Assembly: GCF_008693185.1 (NCBI RefSeq)
Contig: NZ_VXKN01000014.1
Span: 1 to 61,793 of the forward strand
Reading direction: 5' to 3'
Length of the DNA: 61,793 bases
Source: Acinetobacter qingfengensis
GTDB lineage: Bacteria > Pseudomonadota > Gammaproteobacteria > Pseudomonadales > Moraxellaceae
Below the pieces are notes generated by a model, which was not told where the DNA came from, searched no databases, and saw only the letters and a list, made by a program, of their open reading frames with translations. Below, in pieces: positions 9,795-19,771 of this stretch. Both the position numbers and the translations under genes were made by a program. Position 1 is the first letter of the stretch, and each line of letters opens with the position of its first letter.

Positions 9795-9920
9795 GTAAAC
9801 TCCTTGATAGGGATGGGATTCCCAAAGCTTTATCTTAAAGAGAAGCCCATGGATATGTAAGTAAGATTGCGTTTCAATATGTAAATAAATATACCAAAGG
9901 TATTCAATTCTAATGAAAAA

Positions 9921-10163
9921 TTAAGATTTTTCAATATAGTAATGAAACTCATTGGTTTGTTGAGTCATCTGTAAAATATTTAAATTCTGAATTTTACAAA
10001 AATGAATTAAATCCTGCTGGCTATTGGGATCAGTTGCCTTTACCAACAGGATTTGCCCTTGTAATGCGATTTTTAAGGTACGTTTCAGCATAAGAATCGG
10101 CATTGGACAAGGTTGTTGACGAGCATCAATTTCGTGATCTACGGAAAAATTCGATTCTGACAT
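9921..10163 (-). CDS. TusA-family sulfurtransferase-like protein
   Basis: 80 residues from the ATG at 10163 (MSESNFSVDHEIDARQQPCP). The CPMP motif at the end of the first strand is the sulfur-accepting Cys signature of TusA/YedF/SirA proteins, which relay sulfur in tRNA thiolation, Moco or other sulfur pathways. A longer frame opens at a TTG at 10247 inside lpxH, but its extra 28 residues are not family-like. It follows lpxH at 71 nt, probably in one operon. Which TusA subgroup it is cannot be said. Confidence 0.75.
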   Translation of the reverse strand: MSESNFSVDHEIDARQQPCPMPILMLKRTLKIALQGQILLVKATDPNSQQDLIHFCKIQNLNILQMTQQTNEFHYYIEKS

Positions 10164-10234
10164 GATCAGGTGCGGATATAAAGTCAAATGATAATCTTGG
10201 CAAGTTACATGCAAAAACACAATATGAATTGTTG

Positions 10235-10960
10235 TTAAAAACGCCAATCAAAAAAATTAATTTGGCCATTATTCTCAAGTAAAACAATTTTTGCACAACC
10301 TGTATCTTCTCGCCAATCTCCTAGAACAATTCTTTGTTGTGCCTCGTTGAGATGATGAATTGCAGGCCGGTGCGTATGTCCATGAATCAGGATATTGATC
10401 TGCTGCATTTGCCGATCGACTTCTTGAAAATTAACATCAATTGGCTGGTAATGGGTTTGTGTCTGACGCTGCTGACTTTTCCTTCTAAAATAATCAGCAA
10501 GTTTACGTTTGAGGTAAAAGGGTAAAATTTTCAGAAAATTTAAAATGATCGGATTGCGAATCACGCTTTTAAATTTTTGATAGGCAATATCATCGGTACA
10601 CAAAGCATCGCCATGTTCAATGCGAATATGTTGTTGTTGCCAATCCAAAAAATAAGGCTCTTGAAGTAAAATGCCATCAAAGCGATTTAAAAATCCTTGT
10701 CCAAGAACAAAATCCCGATTGCCACACAGAAAATAAATACGATTACCGGATGCAGTAAACTCACGAAGTTGTTTAACAATAGGTAAAAGCCATGCACTTG
10801 GATCACCATCAGCAAGCCAGACATTAAACCAGTCACCTAAAATGTATAATTCAGTTGGTTGATGTTGATAGTGCTTCAATAATGACAAAAATCCCTGAAT
10901 CAGACGGGGATGATCTTCTGATAAATGCAGGTCGGAAATAAATAATTTTTGCATTGTCAT
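10235..10960 (-). CDS. lpxH: UDP-2,3-diacylglucosamine diphosphatase LpxH
   Basis: Calcineurin-like metallophosphoesterase of lipid A synthesis that cleaves UDP-2,3-diacylglucosamine to lipid X plus UMP at the inner membrane. Metal-binding blocks appear in order: ISDLHLSED, GDWFNVWLAD, GNRDFVLG, HGDALCTDD and HGHTHRP. Length about 240 as in E. coli. Candidate starts are ATG 10960, ATG 10954 and a TTG at 10969, and none has a strong RBS. I chose 10960. Confidence 0.92.
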   Translation of the reverse strand: MTMQKLFISDLHLSEDHPRLIQGFLSLLKHYQHQPTELYILGDWFNVWLADGDPSAWLLPIVKQLREFTASGNRIYFLCGNRDFVLGQGFLNRFDGILLQEPYFLDWQQQHIRIEHGDALCTDDIAYQKFKSVIRNPIILNFLKILPFYLKRKLADYFRRKSQQRQTQTHYQPIDVNFQEVDRQMQQINILIHGHTHRPAIHHLNEAQQRIVLGDWREDTGCAKIVLLENNGQINFFDWRF

Positions 10961-11034
10961 TGAGTACAATAAAGAGGAATGAAGTATTATCTAATTTGTT
11001 TGTTGATCCTCTACATTGTAGAAGATTTTCTAAA

Positions 11035-11161
11035 AAGCAATATGGCTGTCAAACCCTATTTTTAAACCTTCCTAAGCAAATCAAACATTTTAACATTTCA
11101 AGATGTGATCTGAACTTGTGCTTAATCTTTTGGGAAATAGTTAAATTTGACAGCCTTGCTT
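11035..11161. repeat. Long-range inverted repeat between lpxH and ppiB
   Basis: AAGCAA-tat-GGCTGTCAAA (11035-11053) and TTTGACAGCC-TTGCTT (11146-11161) are inverted copies, 16 bp with a 3-nt interruption, enclosing about 92 bp of AT-rich non-coding DNA. The spacing is too long for a normal terminator and looks like a fold-back or MITE-like remnant. No clear target duplication outside the arms. Confidence 0.45.
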
Positions 11162-11187
11162 GATAAAAGCAATTTGAAGTAATGATA

Positions 11188-11697
11188 TTATTCGGCAATA
11201 ATTTTTGCAGATTCAATTACCACATTTTCAACTGGCACATCTTGATGATAGCCACGAGAACCTGTGCGTACTCCTTTAATTGCATTGACAATGTCCATAC
11301 CCTCAACAACTTTACCAAACACAGCATAGCCCCAACCCTGAGTGGTTTTACCTGTATGATTAAGGAAAGTATTGTTGGCAACGTTGATAAAAAATTGTGC
11401 AGATGCAGAATGTGGTGCTTGAGTACGTGCCATGGCAACACTACCAATTTCATTGACTAAACCATTGTCAGCCTCATTTTCAATTGAATCACGAGTAGTT
11501 TTTTCACGGAAATTTTCATCCATACCACCGCCTTGAATCATGAAATTATCAATAACACGGTGGAAGATTACACCATCATAGAAACCATCACGAACATACT
11601 GTAAAAAATTTTCAGCAGTTTTCGGTGCTTTTTCGGTGTTTAATTCAAGGACAATACGACCCTTATTGGTGTTTAATTCAACTTGAGGAAAACTCAT
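11188..11697 (-). CDS. ppiB: Peptidyl-prolyl cis-trans isomerase B (cyclophilin)
   Basis: A 169-residue cytoplasmic cyclophilin without signal peptide. It catalyses cis-trans isomerisation of Xaa-Pro bonds. Family blocks: [14 protein letters not shown] with the catalytic Arg, the [10 protein letters not shown] stretch and [15 protein letters not shown]. The Trp used for cyclosporin binding in eukaryotic forms is absent, as usual in bacteria. Complete, standing alone, with glnS divergent upstream. Confidence 0.93.
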   Translation of the reverse strand: MSFPQVELNTNKGRIVLELNTEKAPKTAENFLQYVRDGFYDGVIFHRVIDNFMIQGGGMDENFREKTTRDSIENEADNGLVNEIGSVAMARTQAPHSASAQFFINVANNTFLNHTGKTTQGWGYAVFGKVVEGMDIVNAIKGVRTGSRGYHQDVPVENVVIESAKIIAE

Positions 11698-11887
11698 TTA
11701 TGCATCTCCTGAGCATGGACTTCAAAAAGCCATGTGTTTTTAGTTGAGAGAAGGATAAGCAAACTGTAAACTTCATAGCAAGTAAAAAATAAATTTTCCT
11801 GTTTCAAAATTGCTATTTTTGAGCATTTTAGCGAAAATTTACGATTAGCTTTTAACTTTAACCTTTTTTTAATAGTGATGTAAGACG

Positions 11888-13609
11888 ATGAACTCAAATG
11901 AAGTTGTAAACAAGGTGCCGAATATTCCTCCAGCAAATACCGATGTTGCCGGCGAACAGCAAGCACAACAACCGGGTTTGGACTTCATTCGTCAGGTTAT
12001 TAGCGAGGATTTGGCTACAGGTAAAACCAACGAGGTGGTTACACGTTTTCCACCGGAACCAAACGGTTATCTGCATATCGGGCATGTTAAGGCAATTTGT
12101 CTAAATTTTGGTGTTGCCAAAGAATATGGTGGTTATTGTAATTTACGTTTTGATGATACCAATCCGGATGCAGAGGAACAGGAATATGTTGATGGTATTG
12201 CCAATGATGTAAAATGGCTAGGTTTTGATTGGAAAGGCGAGCCTTGCTACGCTTCAAGTTATTTTGACCAGCTATACACCTGGGCAGTACAATTAATCCA
12301 ACAGGGCGATGCCTATGTTGATTTGCAAAGCCCTGAACAAATCCGTCTAAACCGCGGTAATTTTAATGAAGCTGGAAAAAATTCACCATATCGTGACGCC
12401 AGTGTAGAAGAAAATTTGGCTCGTTTTGAACACATGCGAGATGGTACTTTTAAAGAAGGCGAAGCAGTTTTACGTGCCAAAATTGATATGGCCAGTGCTA
12501 ATGTGCATATGCGTGACCCGATTCTTTATCGTGTGTTACATAGTGAACATCATCAAACTGGTGATAAATGGAAAATTTATCCAATGTATGATTATGCTCA
12601 TCCACTTTCTGATGCCATTGAAGGTGTTACACATTCATTGTGTACGTTAGAATTTCAGGATCACCGCGCATTCTATGACTGGGTAATTGAAAAAGTCCAT
12701 TCTGAAAGTATTCCTCGACAATACGAATCTTCCCGATTAAATATTGATTACACCATTACCTCTAAACGTAAATTACGCCGTTTGGTTGAAGGTGAGTTTG
12801 TGCATGGCTGGGATGATCCACGTATGCCAACAGTGGTAGGAATGCGCCGCCGTGGTTTTACAGCAGAAGGTCTGCGTGATTTTTGTAAACGTGTAGGCGT
12901 GTCTAAAACAGATGGTGTGGTTGATGTGGCTATGCTGGAGTTCTGTATTCGTCAATCGTTGGAAAATAGTGCTGCACGTGGGATGGCGGTACTTAATCCA
13001 TTAAAAGTTACCTTAACAAATTTACCTGAAGATATGGATCTTACCCATGCACGTCATCCAAATGTAGATATGGGTGATCGTGTTATTCCTTTAACCAAAG
13101 AAATTTATATTGATCGTAAGGACTTTGAAGAGGTTCCACCAAAAGGCTTTAAACGATTAGTTCCTAATGGGGAAGTCCGTTTACGTCATGCCTATGTGAT
13201 TAAATGTGATGAAATTATTAAAGATGCACAGGGCGAAGTGATTGAACTTAAATGTTCAATAGATCCGGAAACTTTAGGAAAAAATCCGGAAGGACGTAAA
13301 GTTAAAGGTGTAATTCATTGGGTTTCTGCAAATAAAGGCGTTACTGCGGAAGTGCGGGTTTATGATAGGTTATTCAGTGTATCAAATCCGGAAGAAGGCG
13401 ATGATTTTCTTGCTAATTTAAACCCGGATTCGTTAAAGGTCATTCAAGCAGTAATTGAACCGGCCTTGGCACAGGCACAGCCAGAAGATCGTTTCCAGTT
13501 TGAAAGAGAAGGTTATTTTGTTGCAGATCGTTATGATCATTCCGCACAAAAGCCTGTATTTAACCGTATTCTGGATTTAAGGGATAGCTTTAAACCTGAG
13601 AAAAAATAA
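11888..13609 (+). CDS. glnS: Glutaminyl-tRNA synthetase
   Basis: Class I synthetase of 573 residues that charges tRNA-Gln. The HIGH signature is in [12 protein letters not shown] (about residues 55-66) and the KMSKS-like loop is [11 protein letters not shown]. The C-terminal anticodon-binding beta-barrels follow. An N-terminal extension of about 45 residues, Asn/Gln/Ala-rich, precedes the catalytic core and is longer than in E. coli. Monocistronic; a weak imperfect hairpin lies around 13620-13650. Confidence 0.95.
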   Translation: MNSNEVVNKVPNIPPANTDVAGEQQAQQPGLDFIRQVISEDLATGKTNEVVTRFPPEPNGYLHIGHVKAICLNFGVAKEYGGYCNLRFDDTNPDAEEQEYVDGIANDVKWLGFDWKGEPCYASSYFDQLYTWAVQLIQQGDAYVDLQSPEQIRLNRGNFNEAGKNSPYRDASVEENLARFEHMRDGTFKEGEAVLRAKIDMASANVHMRDPILYRVLHSEHHQTGDKWKIYPMYDYAHPLSDAIEGVTHSLCTLEFQDHRAFYDWVIEKVHSESIPRQYESSRLNIDYTITSKRKLRRLVEGEFVHGWDDPRMPTVVGMRRRGFTAEGLRDFCKRVGVSKTDGVVDVAMLEFCIRQSLENSAARGMAVLNPLKVTLTNLPEDMDLTHARHPNVDMGDRVIPLTKEIYIDRKDFEEVPPKGFKRLVPNGEVRLRHAYVIKCDEIIKDAQGEVIELKCSIDPETLGKNPEGRKVKGVIHWVSANKGVTAEVRVYDRLFSVSNPEEGDDFLANLNPDSLKVIQAVIEPALAQAQPEDRFQFEREGYFVADRYDHSAQKPVFNRILDLRDSFKPEKK

Positions 13610-13658
13610 TACCTGTGTAATCCCTTCATTGATCAGTTCAGTGAGGGGATATATTACT

Positions 13659-14114
13659 TTAAGACCAAGTATTTACTTCTTCTTGAGATAATAAAAGAAT
13701 CTCCCGAATGGTTTTGATGAGTACAAACGTATTGACTTGTTCAGGATCAATACCGTCACTGATATGGTCTGTCAGATTTAATGCCAATAATATCGTAGGA
13801 TCTGTTTTTGACAGAATTTTCTCCTGCAAACATGCATGAATGTAATATTCATAATAATTAATTCTGTGTTTTATGGCTGCTATTGTGATGTGATAACTAT
13901 ATTTTTCACATAATTGAATTAAGATTTGGTTGAGATCATAATACGATACCGAACGCTTTAAATATAGAACAGCGAATAAAGAAAAACAAAAGAAATCAAA
14001 TTCATCCATGTGTTTAATCTGAATACCAATACTCTCCAGTTTCCTTCTAATTTTATTATTTAACTGATTGAATTTAATAGTAATGCTAATTATATCATCT
14101 TGATTTTCAGACAT
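13659..14114 (-). CDS. Hypothetical protein
   Basis: A 151-residue, Ile/Tyr-rich and probably helical soluble protein. No family recognised. It is divergent from a small XRE regulator, with an operator-like dyad between them, and the pair sits between the core genes glnS and yebC as a small accessory insertion. The regulator may control it; that is inference from arrangement. Confidence 0.6.
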   Translation of the reverse strand: MSENQDDIISITIKFNQLNNKIRRKLESIGIQIKHMDEFDFFCFSLFAVLYLKRSVSYYDLNQILIQLCEKYSYHITIAAIKHRINYYEYYIHACLQEKILSKTDPTILLALNLTDHISDGIDPEQVNTFVLIKTIREILLLSQEEVNTWS

Positions 14115-14167
14115 AAAATTACTCTCTTTTTTTAAATAATGAATTAATGCCGTAAAAAAACAACAAA

Positions 14168-14184
14168 GTTTTGTCTAACAAAAC
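14168..14184. promoter_or_regulatory. Operator-like dyad between divergent genes
   Basis: Perfect inverted repeat GTTTTGT-cta-ACAAAAC in the 151-bp AT-rich divergent intergenic region. A plausible binding site for the adjacent XRE regulator. Confidence 0.45.
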
Positions 14185-14265
14185 ATAAGTATTGCATAAA
14201 AATACATATATAGCAAAATATGTTGTAACACTGTACTTAACTAGTGTGATTTAAATTTTGAGTCA

Positions 14266-14601
14266 ATGAATATAGGTAATGCAGTACGTTTTTTGAGAAA
14301 GAAAAAAGGTTGGACTCAGCAACAATTGGCAGATTTTTCTCATACATCAAAAGGCAATATTTCCAATCTGGAGAATGGGAATCAAGGTTATAGCCCTGCA
14401 ATATTGGAATATCTGGCTCAATCTCTGGATTGTTCAGTTGCTCAGATTTTTTTATTGGCGGAACATCTCAATGAAAAAGGAGAAACTCCCATTGAGTGGG
14501 AATATATGCCGATAGATGCTTTATTTATACAATTACCTAAAGAGGTACAAGATAGTTTGAGAAATCATATTTGTACTTTGCTAAAACAAAATACATCGTA
14601 A
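14266..14601 (+). CDS. XRE-family HTH transcriptional regulator
   Basis: 111 residues. The N-terminal HTH (about residues 4-60) reads RKKKGWTQQQLADFSHTSKG followed by ISNLENG, close to phage-type and plasmid-type repressors. The short C-terminal tail has no peptidase domain. The ATG is preceded only by a weak GAG. Likely a local repressor of itself and the divergent hypothetical gene. Confidence 0.8.
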   Translation: MNIGNAVRFLRKKKGWTQQQLADFSHTSKGNISNLENGNQGYSPAILEYLAQSLDCSVAQIFLLAEHLNEKGETPIEWEYMPIDALFIQLPKEVQDSLRNHICTLLKQNTS

Positions 14602-14693
14602 AACGTTTAATTTTTTGTGGTGTAAATAGAGCAATAGAAAAGTGAGTAAGTATTGCCATACTTTAAAAAGGTATGGCAATCATGAAGTCATTG

Positions 14694-15440
14694 TTAATCC
14701 AGTTGTTCAAGGACGTCATCACTAAATTCAACATTGGTGTATACGTTCTGAACATCATCCAGATCTTCAAGCATATCAATCATTTTCACGATTTGTTTGG
14801 CTTGTTCGATGTCAGTGATCTCTGCTTTGGTTGATGGGCTCATAGTGACTTCCGCATTATCAGATTTTAATCCAGCAGCGGTAAGTGCATCCTGAACTGT
14901 ACCAAAATTTTCTGGTGAAGTAATAACAATGATTTCGTCTTCATCAACTTCAATGTCTTCCGCACCAGCTTCGAGTGCGATATCCATGATTTTGTCTTCT
15001 AGACTAGTATCTTCAAAGGTAATCTCACCACGTTTGGTGAATAAATAAGAAACTGAACCATTGGTACCCAGATTACCATTGGTTTTCGTAAAGCAATGGC
15101 GTACATCAGGTACAGTACGATTTAAGTTATCTGTCATGGTTTCTACCAAAACGGCAACACCACCGACACCATAACCTTCATAAGTTACTTCATTCAAATC
15201 GTCATTATCTTCACCACCTGCACCACGCTGAATTGCACGGTTAATTGCATCACGAGTCATATTAACAGCTAATGCTTTTTCAACAACTGCACGCAAACGG
15301 GGGTTGCTAGTTGCATCACTACCACCAAGTTTTGCGGCAGTAACAATTTCCCGAATATATTTGGTAAAAACTTTGGCACGGCTGGCATCTTGTTTTGCTT
15401 TACGATGCTTTGTGTTCGCCCATTTAGAATGACCTGCCAT
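14694..15440 (-). CDS. yebC: YebC/PmpR-family protein
   Basis: 248 residues, full length. It begins [19 protein letters not shown], the diagnostic start of the YebC/PmpR/TACO1 family. Members have been described as DNA-binding regulators and as translation factors acting on proline-rich stretches. Acidic C-terminal half typical. Monocistronic, converging with the XRE gene. Confidence 0.95.
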   Translation of the reverse strand: MAGHSKWANTKHRKAKQDASRAKVFTKYIREIVTAAKLGGSDATSNPRLRAVVEKALAVNMTRDAINRAIQRGAGGEDNDDLNEVTYEGYGVGGVAVLVETMTDNLNRTVPDVRHCFTKTNGNLGTNGSVSYLFTKRGEITFEDTSLEDKIMDIALEAGAEDIEVDEDEIIVITSPENFGTVQDALTAAGLKSDNAEVTMSPSTKAEITDIEQAKQIVKMIDMLEDLDDVQNVYTNVEFSDDVLEQLD

Positions 15441-15613
15441 TTAAAAAATGCTCCAATAATCTAAAACTGAATCAGTAAAATGTGCCGTGCATCTTATCAC
15501 AAGCCACATTTTCAGAAAATATTTGCTTTCAAAGAAATCCTGAACTTTCATTCATATAAATTATGAAAAGATTTATAAAAATAGGGCAGTGATCGAATTA
15601 AAAATAGATATAT

Positions 15614-16225
15614 TTATTCAGGAATTTTCACATCAATGCCTAACTCAGCATATTTGGCTTTGATGATTTTTAAATCTTCCTCCAGATTATCTGGATAGAT
15701 TTTTGCAAATACACCACCCCGTTTGGTTGGTGCATGTGCATACATGAGTACGATTGGTACACCAGCTGCTTTGGCAATATGCCAAAAGCCTGTACGGATC
15801 GGTCTGCGTTCATCACCATTTTTAGCTCTGGTTCCTTCAGGTGCGATCACCAGTGAAAACTTTTCATGTTGGTTGAATAATTGCACCATTTGTCCAACAA
15901 TATCCTGTTTATTATGTCGATCAACGGGAATACCACCGATAGCTTGCATAAAAGGTTTAAGTGGGCCTTTGAATAATTCTTTTTTTATCAATGTGTGTAT
16001 TTTAATATCTAATGTAGCAAATAAGGCTAGAGATAATACAGCATCCATATTGGAAGTGTGCTCAAAACCAATCAATACTTGTTTGTTTTCCAATAGTGTT
16101 GGATCAACATCGTATTGCCAGCCTGCAATTTTAAAAATCGATTGACCGATAAACTTCTTCATAATGTTCTGGTTGCAATGAAAAGCGTTAAAGCATGCCT
16201 GAAAAAACTGAAAAAGCAATGTCAT
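15614..16225 (-). CDS. Lysophospholipid acyltransferase (PlsC-like)
   Basis: A 203-residue acyltransferase of the glycerolipid family. The HX4D catalytic motif is HTSNMD, followed by GGIPVDRHN and the APEGTR block. It acylates a lysophosphatidic-acid-like substrate at the membrane; the exact acceptor is not known. The frame opens at 16225, but MKKFIGQSIFKIAG at 16162 is a plausible alternative start that removes 21 residues. Not in an operon. Confidence 0.82.
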   Translation of the reverse strand: MTLLFQFFQACFNAFHCNQNIMKKFIGQSIFKIAGWQYDVDPTLLENKQVLIGFEHTSNMDAVLSLALFATLDIKIHTLIKKELFKGPLKPFMQAIGGIPVDRHNKQDIVGQMVQLFNQHEKFSLVIAPEGTRAKNGDERRPIRTGFWHIAKAAGVPIVLMYAHAPTKRGGVFAKIYPDNLEEDLKIIKAKYAELGIDVKIPE

Positions 16226-16425
16226 GATTGCCTAATTTTTTATGAAACTAATCGTATTTGTTATTAAAGAAATTTAAAATATGATTTGCTAAAAATCTCC
16301 GGAAAAGTTAAGCGCAAAATTTGTTTTGGCGTTGATTCTTGTTTAGCCACTGTCATAATAGCCCGATAAAGGCATATCCACATCACAACTAAAAAGTGTG
16401 AATATAATCATGAGGGAGTAAATAG

Positions 16426-17346
16426 ATGTTTAGAGGCATCGGTTTGTCGGTATTGGCATCTGTTACATTTGGTTTTTTATATCTTTATTCTAAATTATTA
16501 GCACCTTTAGACAGTGGGCAAACTTTTGGTTGGCGTTTAATCGCAACAATTCCTTTTTTAACTTTGATTATGTGGTGTTTTGGAGATATTAAGTTAATTG
16601 GAGAAATTTTTAAACGTATTATTGAAAAGCCAATATTTTTATTATTTCTTTTGTTGTCTTCTTTTTTGGCTTCTGTACAGTTATGGCTGTTTTTATGGGC
16701 ACCCATGAATGATCGGGGCTTGGAAGTTTCTCTTGGCTATTTTTTATTGCCCTTGGTTTTAGTGTTTAGTGGTAGTTTGCTATATAAAGAAAAACTGTCT
16801 TTTTTACAAAAAATTGCGGTATTTTTCGCTTTAATTGGTGTTGGGCATGAATTTTGGCAGCATGGTATGATTGCATGGGAAACCGCTGTCGTTGCTTTTG
16901 GTTATACCGCATATTTTTTATTGCGTAAAAAAATACAAACCGATCATTTGGGTGGTTTTTGGTGGGACATTGCATTAAGTTTACCTGTCGCATTTTTCTT
17001 TGTTTTGTCTAGAGATGGGCTAGCAGTTTTTTCTCAATATCCAATCTTATGGTTAATTATTATCGGCCTTGGTGTTCTAAGTACTTTAGGGTTGGGAAGT
17101 TATATTTTATCTAGCCGTTATTTGCCTTTGGTATTATTTGGCCTGCTAAGTTATCTCGAACCTGTTTTGTTGGCAATAGCTTCTCTTTTCTTGGGAGAGA
17201 GTATTCAAACAGATGAATTGTTAACTTATATTCCAATTTGGTTGGCGGTTTTTGTATTAGTGATTGAGGGAGCTTTACATTTGATCAAACAACATAGACA
17301 AAAACTCGCTTTACGCAAAAAAACAAAGTATTTAAATAAAATGTAA
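16426..17346 (+). CDS. EamA/RarD-type transporter
   Basis: 306 residues with about ten hydrophobic helices in two repeated halves of five, the EamA drug/metabolite transporter layout. The N-terminus resembles RarD proteins. The basic C-terminal tail (KQHRQKLALRKKTKY) is cytoplasmic. Substrate unknown. RBS GAGGGAG lies upstream of the ATG. Confidence 0.8.
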   Translation: MFRGIGLSVLASVTFGFLYLYSKLLAPLDSGQTFGWRLIATIPFLTLIMWCFGDIKLIGEIFKRIIEKPIFLLFLLLSSFLASVQLWLFLWAPMNDRGLEVSLGYFLLPLVLVFSGSLLYKEKLSFLQKIAVFFALIGVGHEFWQHGMIAWETAVVAFGYTAYFLLRKKIQTDHLGGFWWDIALSLPVAFFFVLSRDGLAVFSQYPILWLIIIGLGVLSTLGLGSYILSSRYLPLVLFGLLSYLEPVLLAIASLFLGESIQTDELLTYIPIWLAVFVLVIEGALHLIKQHRQKLALRKKTKYLNKM

Positions 17347-17562
17347 GTTTCGTATCTTATCATTAGATTGCTGAAATTTTAATGATATTTATTTGTTTCA
17401 CAAAAATAAAGCAAAGTAAATGTTATTGATATTTATTTTGTTTATAGTGACTATAAATTCTATTACTGAATTTATAGATTTTAATAACCATTATTTTCTA
17501 TTAAAATGTTTGGTAATTTAAAACAGATTTTCCGCTTAATAATTATCTAGAGGATATGTTCC

Positions 17563-19020
17563 GTGAGTAAAGACACTATTATCGCCCTACATCAAGAACA
17601 TCAAGGACGTTGGAAAAATCGTGAAGAAATTGCTGAGCGCATGATTGCGCTAATTGGTCAACTGTATCGCGAAAAAAATATTGTGACCACAATTTACGGA
17701 CGTTCTTTGGTTAATCGTTCTGTAATTCAGATTTTAAAAGCGCATCGTTTAACTCGTATGATGGACGTAGAATTGTCTGTTGTGCATACTGTTCCATTAC
17801 TTGAAGCTTTGGTTAATATTGATAATATTGGTTCAGCGGAAATTGATCTGGGTAAATTAGCGACTGAATATAAAGAACAAGGTGGAGATATTGATGCTTT
17901 TGTTAAAAAAGCAGTCCAGCCAATTCAAGGGCATGCAGCCACTTGTGAAACCAAAGATGTAGTGTTATACGGTTTTGGTCGTATTGGTCGTATTCTTGCT
18001 CGTTTAATTATTGGTCAATCTGGTTTAGGTCGTGGTTTAAGCTTAAAAGCCATTGTTGTACGAAAAACAGCGGATGGTGATTTGGCAAAACGTGCATCCT
18101 TGTTACGTCGTGACTCAATTCATGGTTCATTCTCAGGTACAATTTCCATTGATGAAGAAAATGAAGCAATCATTGCAAATGGTAACTTTATCAAAGTAAT
18201 TTATGCATCTAGCCCAAGTGAAATTGATTATACTGATTATGGCATTGAAAATGCTTTACTAATTGATAATACTGGTAAATGGCGTGATAGCGAAGGTTTG
18301 GCACAACATTTACAATGTAAGGGTATTTCTCGTGTGGTTTTAACTGCACCAGGTAAAGGTGACATGAAAAATGTCGTTTATGGTGTGAATCAAAACGATA
18401 TTCTGGATGAAGATACAATCATTTCTGCTGCAAGTTGTACAACCAATGCAATTACACCGGTATTAAAAGTTTTACATGACAAATATGGCGTATTAAATGG
18501 TCATGTTGAAACAGTGCATTCATTTACCAATGATCAAAATTTAATTGATAATTATCACAAAGCTGATCGCCGTGGTCGTGCTGCGACTTTAAACATGGTT
18601 ATTACCGAAACTGGGGCAGCTAAGGCTGTGGCAAAAGCTTTACCAGCATTGAAAGGAAAACTGACAGGGAATTCGGTACGTGTACCAACACCAAATGTTT
18701 CTTTAGCGATTCTAAATTTGACTCTTGAAAAAGAAGCAGATCGTGAAGAGGTCAATGAATACATTCGTCAAATTTCTATTTATTCTAATTTACAGGGACA
18801 AATTGGCTATACCAACTCTCCAGAAGTGGTATCCAGTGACTTTATTGGTTCTCGTACAGCGGGTGTGTTTGATGCACAAGCAACGATTGCTTCAGGTACA
18901 CATTTAACAGCTTATGTTTGGTACGATAATGAAGTTGGTTATAGCTGCCAAGTATTACGTATTGCCGAGCAAATGTGTGGTGTGAGCTATCCAAAAATTC
19001 CAGCAGAAAGTACAACATAA
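17563..19020 (+). CDS. gap: Glyceraldehyde-3-phosphate dehydrogenase, long form
   Basis: 485 residues against about 335 for ordinary GAPDH. An extra N-terminal domain of about 130 residues precedes the Rossmann start VVLYGFGRIGR (133-143). Catalytic Cys292 lies in SAASCTTNAITPV. The HSFTNDQNLID loop and the YDNEVGY end are present. It oxidises glyceraldehyde-3-phosphate to 1,3-bisphosphoglycerate, or runs in reverse for gluconeogenesis, the likely direction in bacteria that live on organic acids. GTG start with AGAGGA upstream. Followed by a clear terminator. Confidence 0.92.
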   Translation: MSKDTIIALHQEHQGRWKNREEIAERMIALIGQLYREKNIVTTIYGRSLVNRSVIQILKAHRLTRMMDVELSVVHTVPLLEALVNIDNIGSAEIDLGKLATEYKEQGGDIDAFVKKAVQPIQGHAATCETKDVVLYGFGRIGRILARLIIGQSGLGRGLSLKAIVVRKTADGDLAKRASLLRRDSIHGSFSGTISIDEENEAIIANGNFIKVIYASSPSEIDYTDYGIENALLIDNTGKWRDSEGLAQHLQCKGISRVVLTAPGKGDMKNVVYGVNQNDILDEDTIISAASCTTNAITPVLKVLHDKYGVLNGHVETVHSFTNDQNLIDNYHKADRRGRAATLNMVITETGAAKAVAKALPALKGKLTGNSVRVPTPNVSLAILNLTLEKEADREEVNEYIRQISIYSNLQGQIGYTNSPEVVSSDFIGSRTAGVFDAQATIASGTHLTAYVWYDNEVGYSCQVLRIAEQMCGVSYPKIPAESTT

Positions 19021-19127
19021 TTAGAGTTCGTTGACGTTTCATCTGTGTTTGAAAAATGAGCATGTAGGATGCAAGATTTTTTGGCGATATATGGTTATGA
19101 AATGTCAACAAGCGTTTAAAAGAGCAT

Positions 19128-19152
19128 AAAAATGGGCTATGCGCCCATTTTT
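19128..19152 (+). terminator. Terminator of the GAPDH gene
   Basis: AAAAATGGGC / GCCCATTTTT, 10-bp perfect stem over a 5-nt loop, ending in a T-tract. Confidence 0.85.
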
Positions 19153-19193
19153 AGTGCCTGAAATTCGAATAAATACAAAAATTGAATGTATAA

Positions 19194-19220
19194 AAAAACC
19201 ATGCACATGGCATGGTTTTT
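19194..19220 (-). terminator. Terminator of the Ala-rich lipoprotein gene
   Basis: AAAAAACCATGC and GCATGGTTTTTA flank a short loop immediately downstream of the minus-strand lipoprotein gene. The stem has T-tracts in both directions and may be bidirectional. Confidence 0.75.
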
Positions 19221-19234
19221 AAACAAAATTTAGC

Positions 19235-19600
19235 TTAGTTAGATGCTGCATTTTTCACATCATTTGCTGTTTTCTCAACAGCACCTGCAACAGCAGCAGT
19301 GGCTTCTTTTGCAGATTCCTTCGCAGAATCAGCCGCTGCTTTAGCGGAAGCAGTTGCATCGTGTGCTGCATCATGTGCAGCATTGGACGTAGATGTAATA
19401 GCATCAGAGGCTGCTGCACCAGCATCATGTGCAGCCGCATTTGCAGAAGCAGCGGCTTGTTCAGCAGAGGTAGCAGCTTGCTCAGCAGAAGCTGCTGCTT
19501 GTTCGGCAGAAGCTGCATGCGCATTTGGCTCTTCTTTTTTGGCACAGCCAACAATAGCAAGTGTTGAAGCCAAACCTAAGCTAAGTAAAAGTTTGTTCAT
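19235..19600 (-). CDS. Alanine-rich repeat lipoprotein
   Basis: 121 residues. Signal peptide MNKLLLSLGLASTLAIVGC with lipobox AIVGC, acylated Cys19. The mature part is almost only Ala, Ser, Glu, Asp, His and Lys, with the seven-residue unit AEQAAAS repeated four times followed by looser AHDA and AAAS repeats. This predicts a long amphipathic helix or coiled coil anchored in a membrane, reminiscent of Lpp-like or LEA-like helices. No enzyme domain. The repeats make this gene prone to copy-number change. Confidence 0.8.
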   Translation of the reverse strand: MNKLLLSLGLASTLAIVGCAKKEEPNAHAASAEQAAASAEQAATSAEQAAASANAAAHDAGAAASDAITSTSNAAHDAAHDATASAKAAADSAKESAKEATAAVAGAVEKTANDVKNAASN

Positions 19601-19771
19601 TATTAATTCCTCTTATGGCATCCATGGATGTAATAAATGTCAATTAAAAACACGATCATTTAAAACATCCATTTGTTTCAGTGTTTAATCGTATCATCAC
19701 GAGTTTTATGGCAGACAATAGTATTATTGGATTTTTCACTGTTGTCTGTATTGAACTGTATCACACTTTAT

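Noticed and set aside
10954..11163. 69-codon plus-strand frame between lpxH and ppiB
   Set aside because: No RBS, unnatural composition, and it spans the inverted repeat of the fold-back element.
19255..19567. Long reading frames on other frames and strand over the Ala-rich lipoprotein
   Set aside because: They are by-products of the GCA/GCT repeats; only the frame with signal peptide and lipobox has an RBS and sense.
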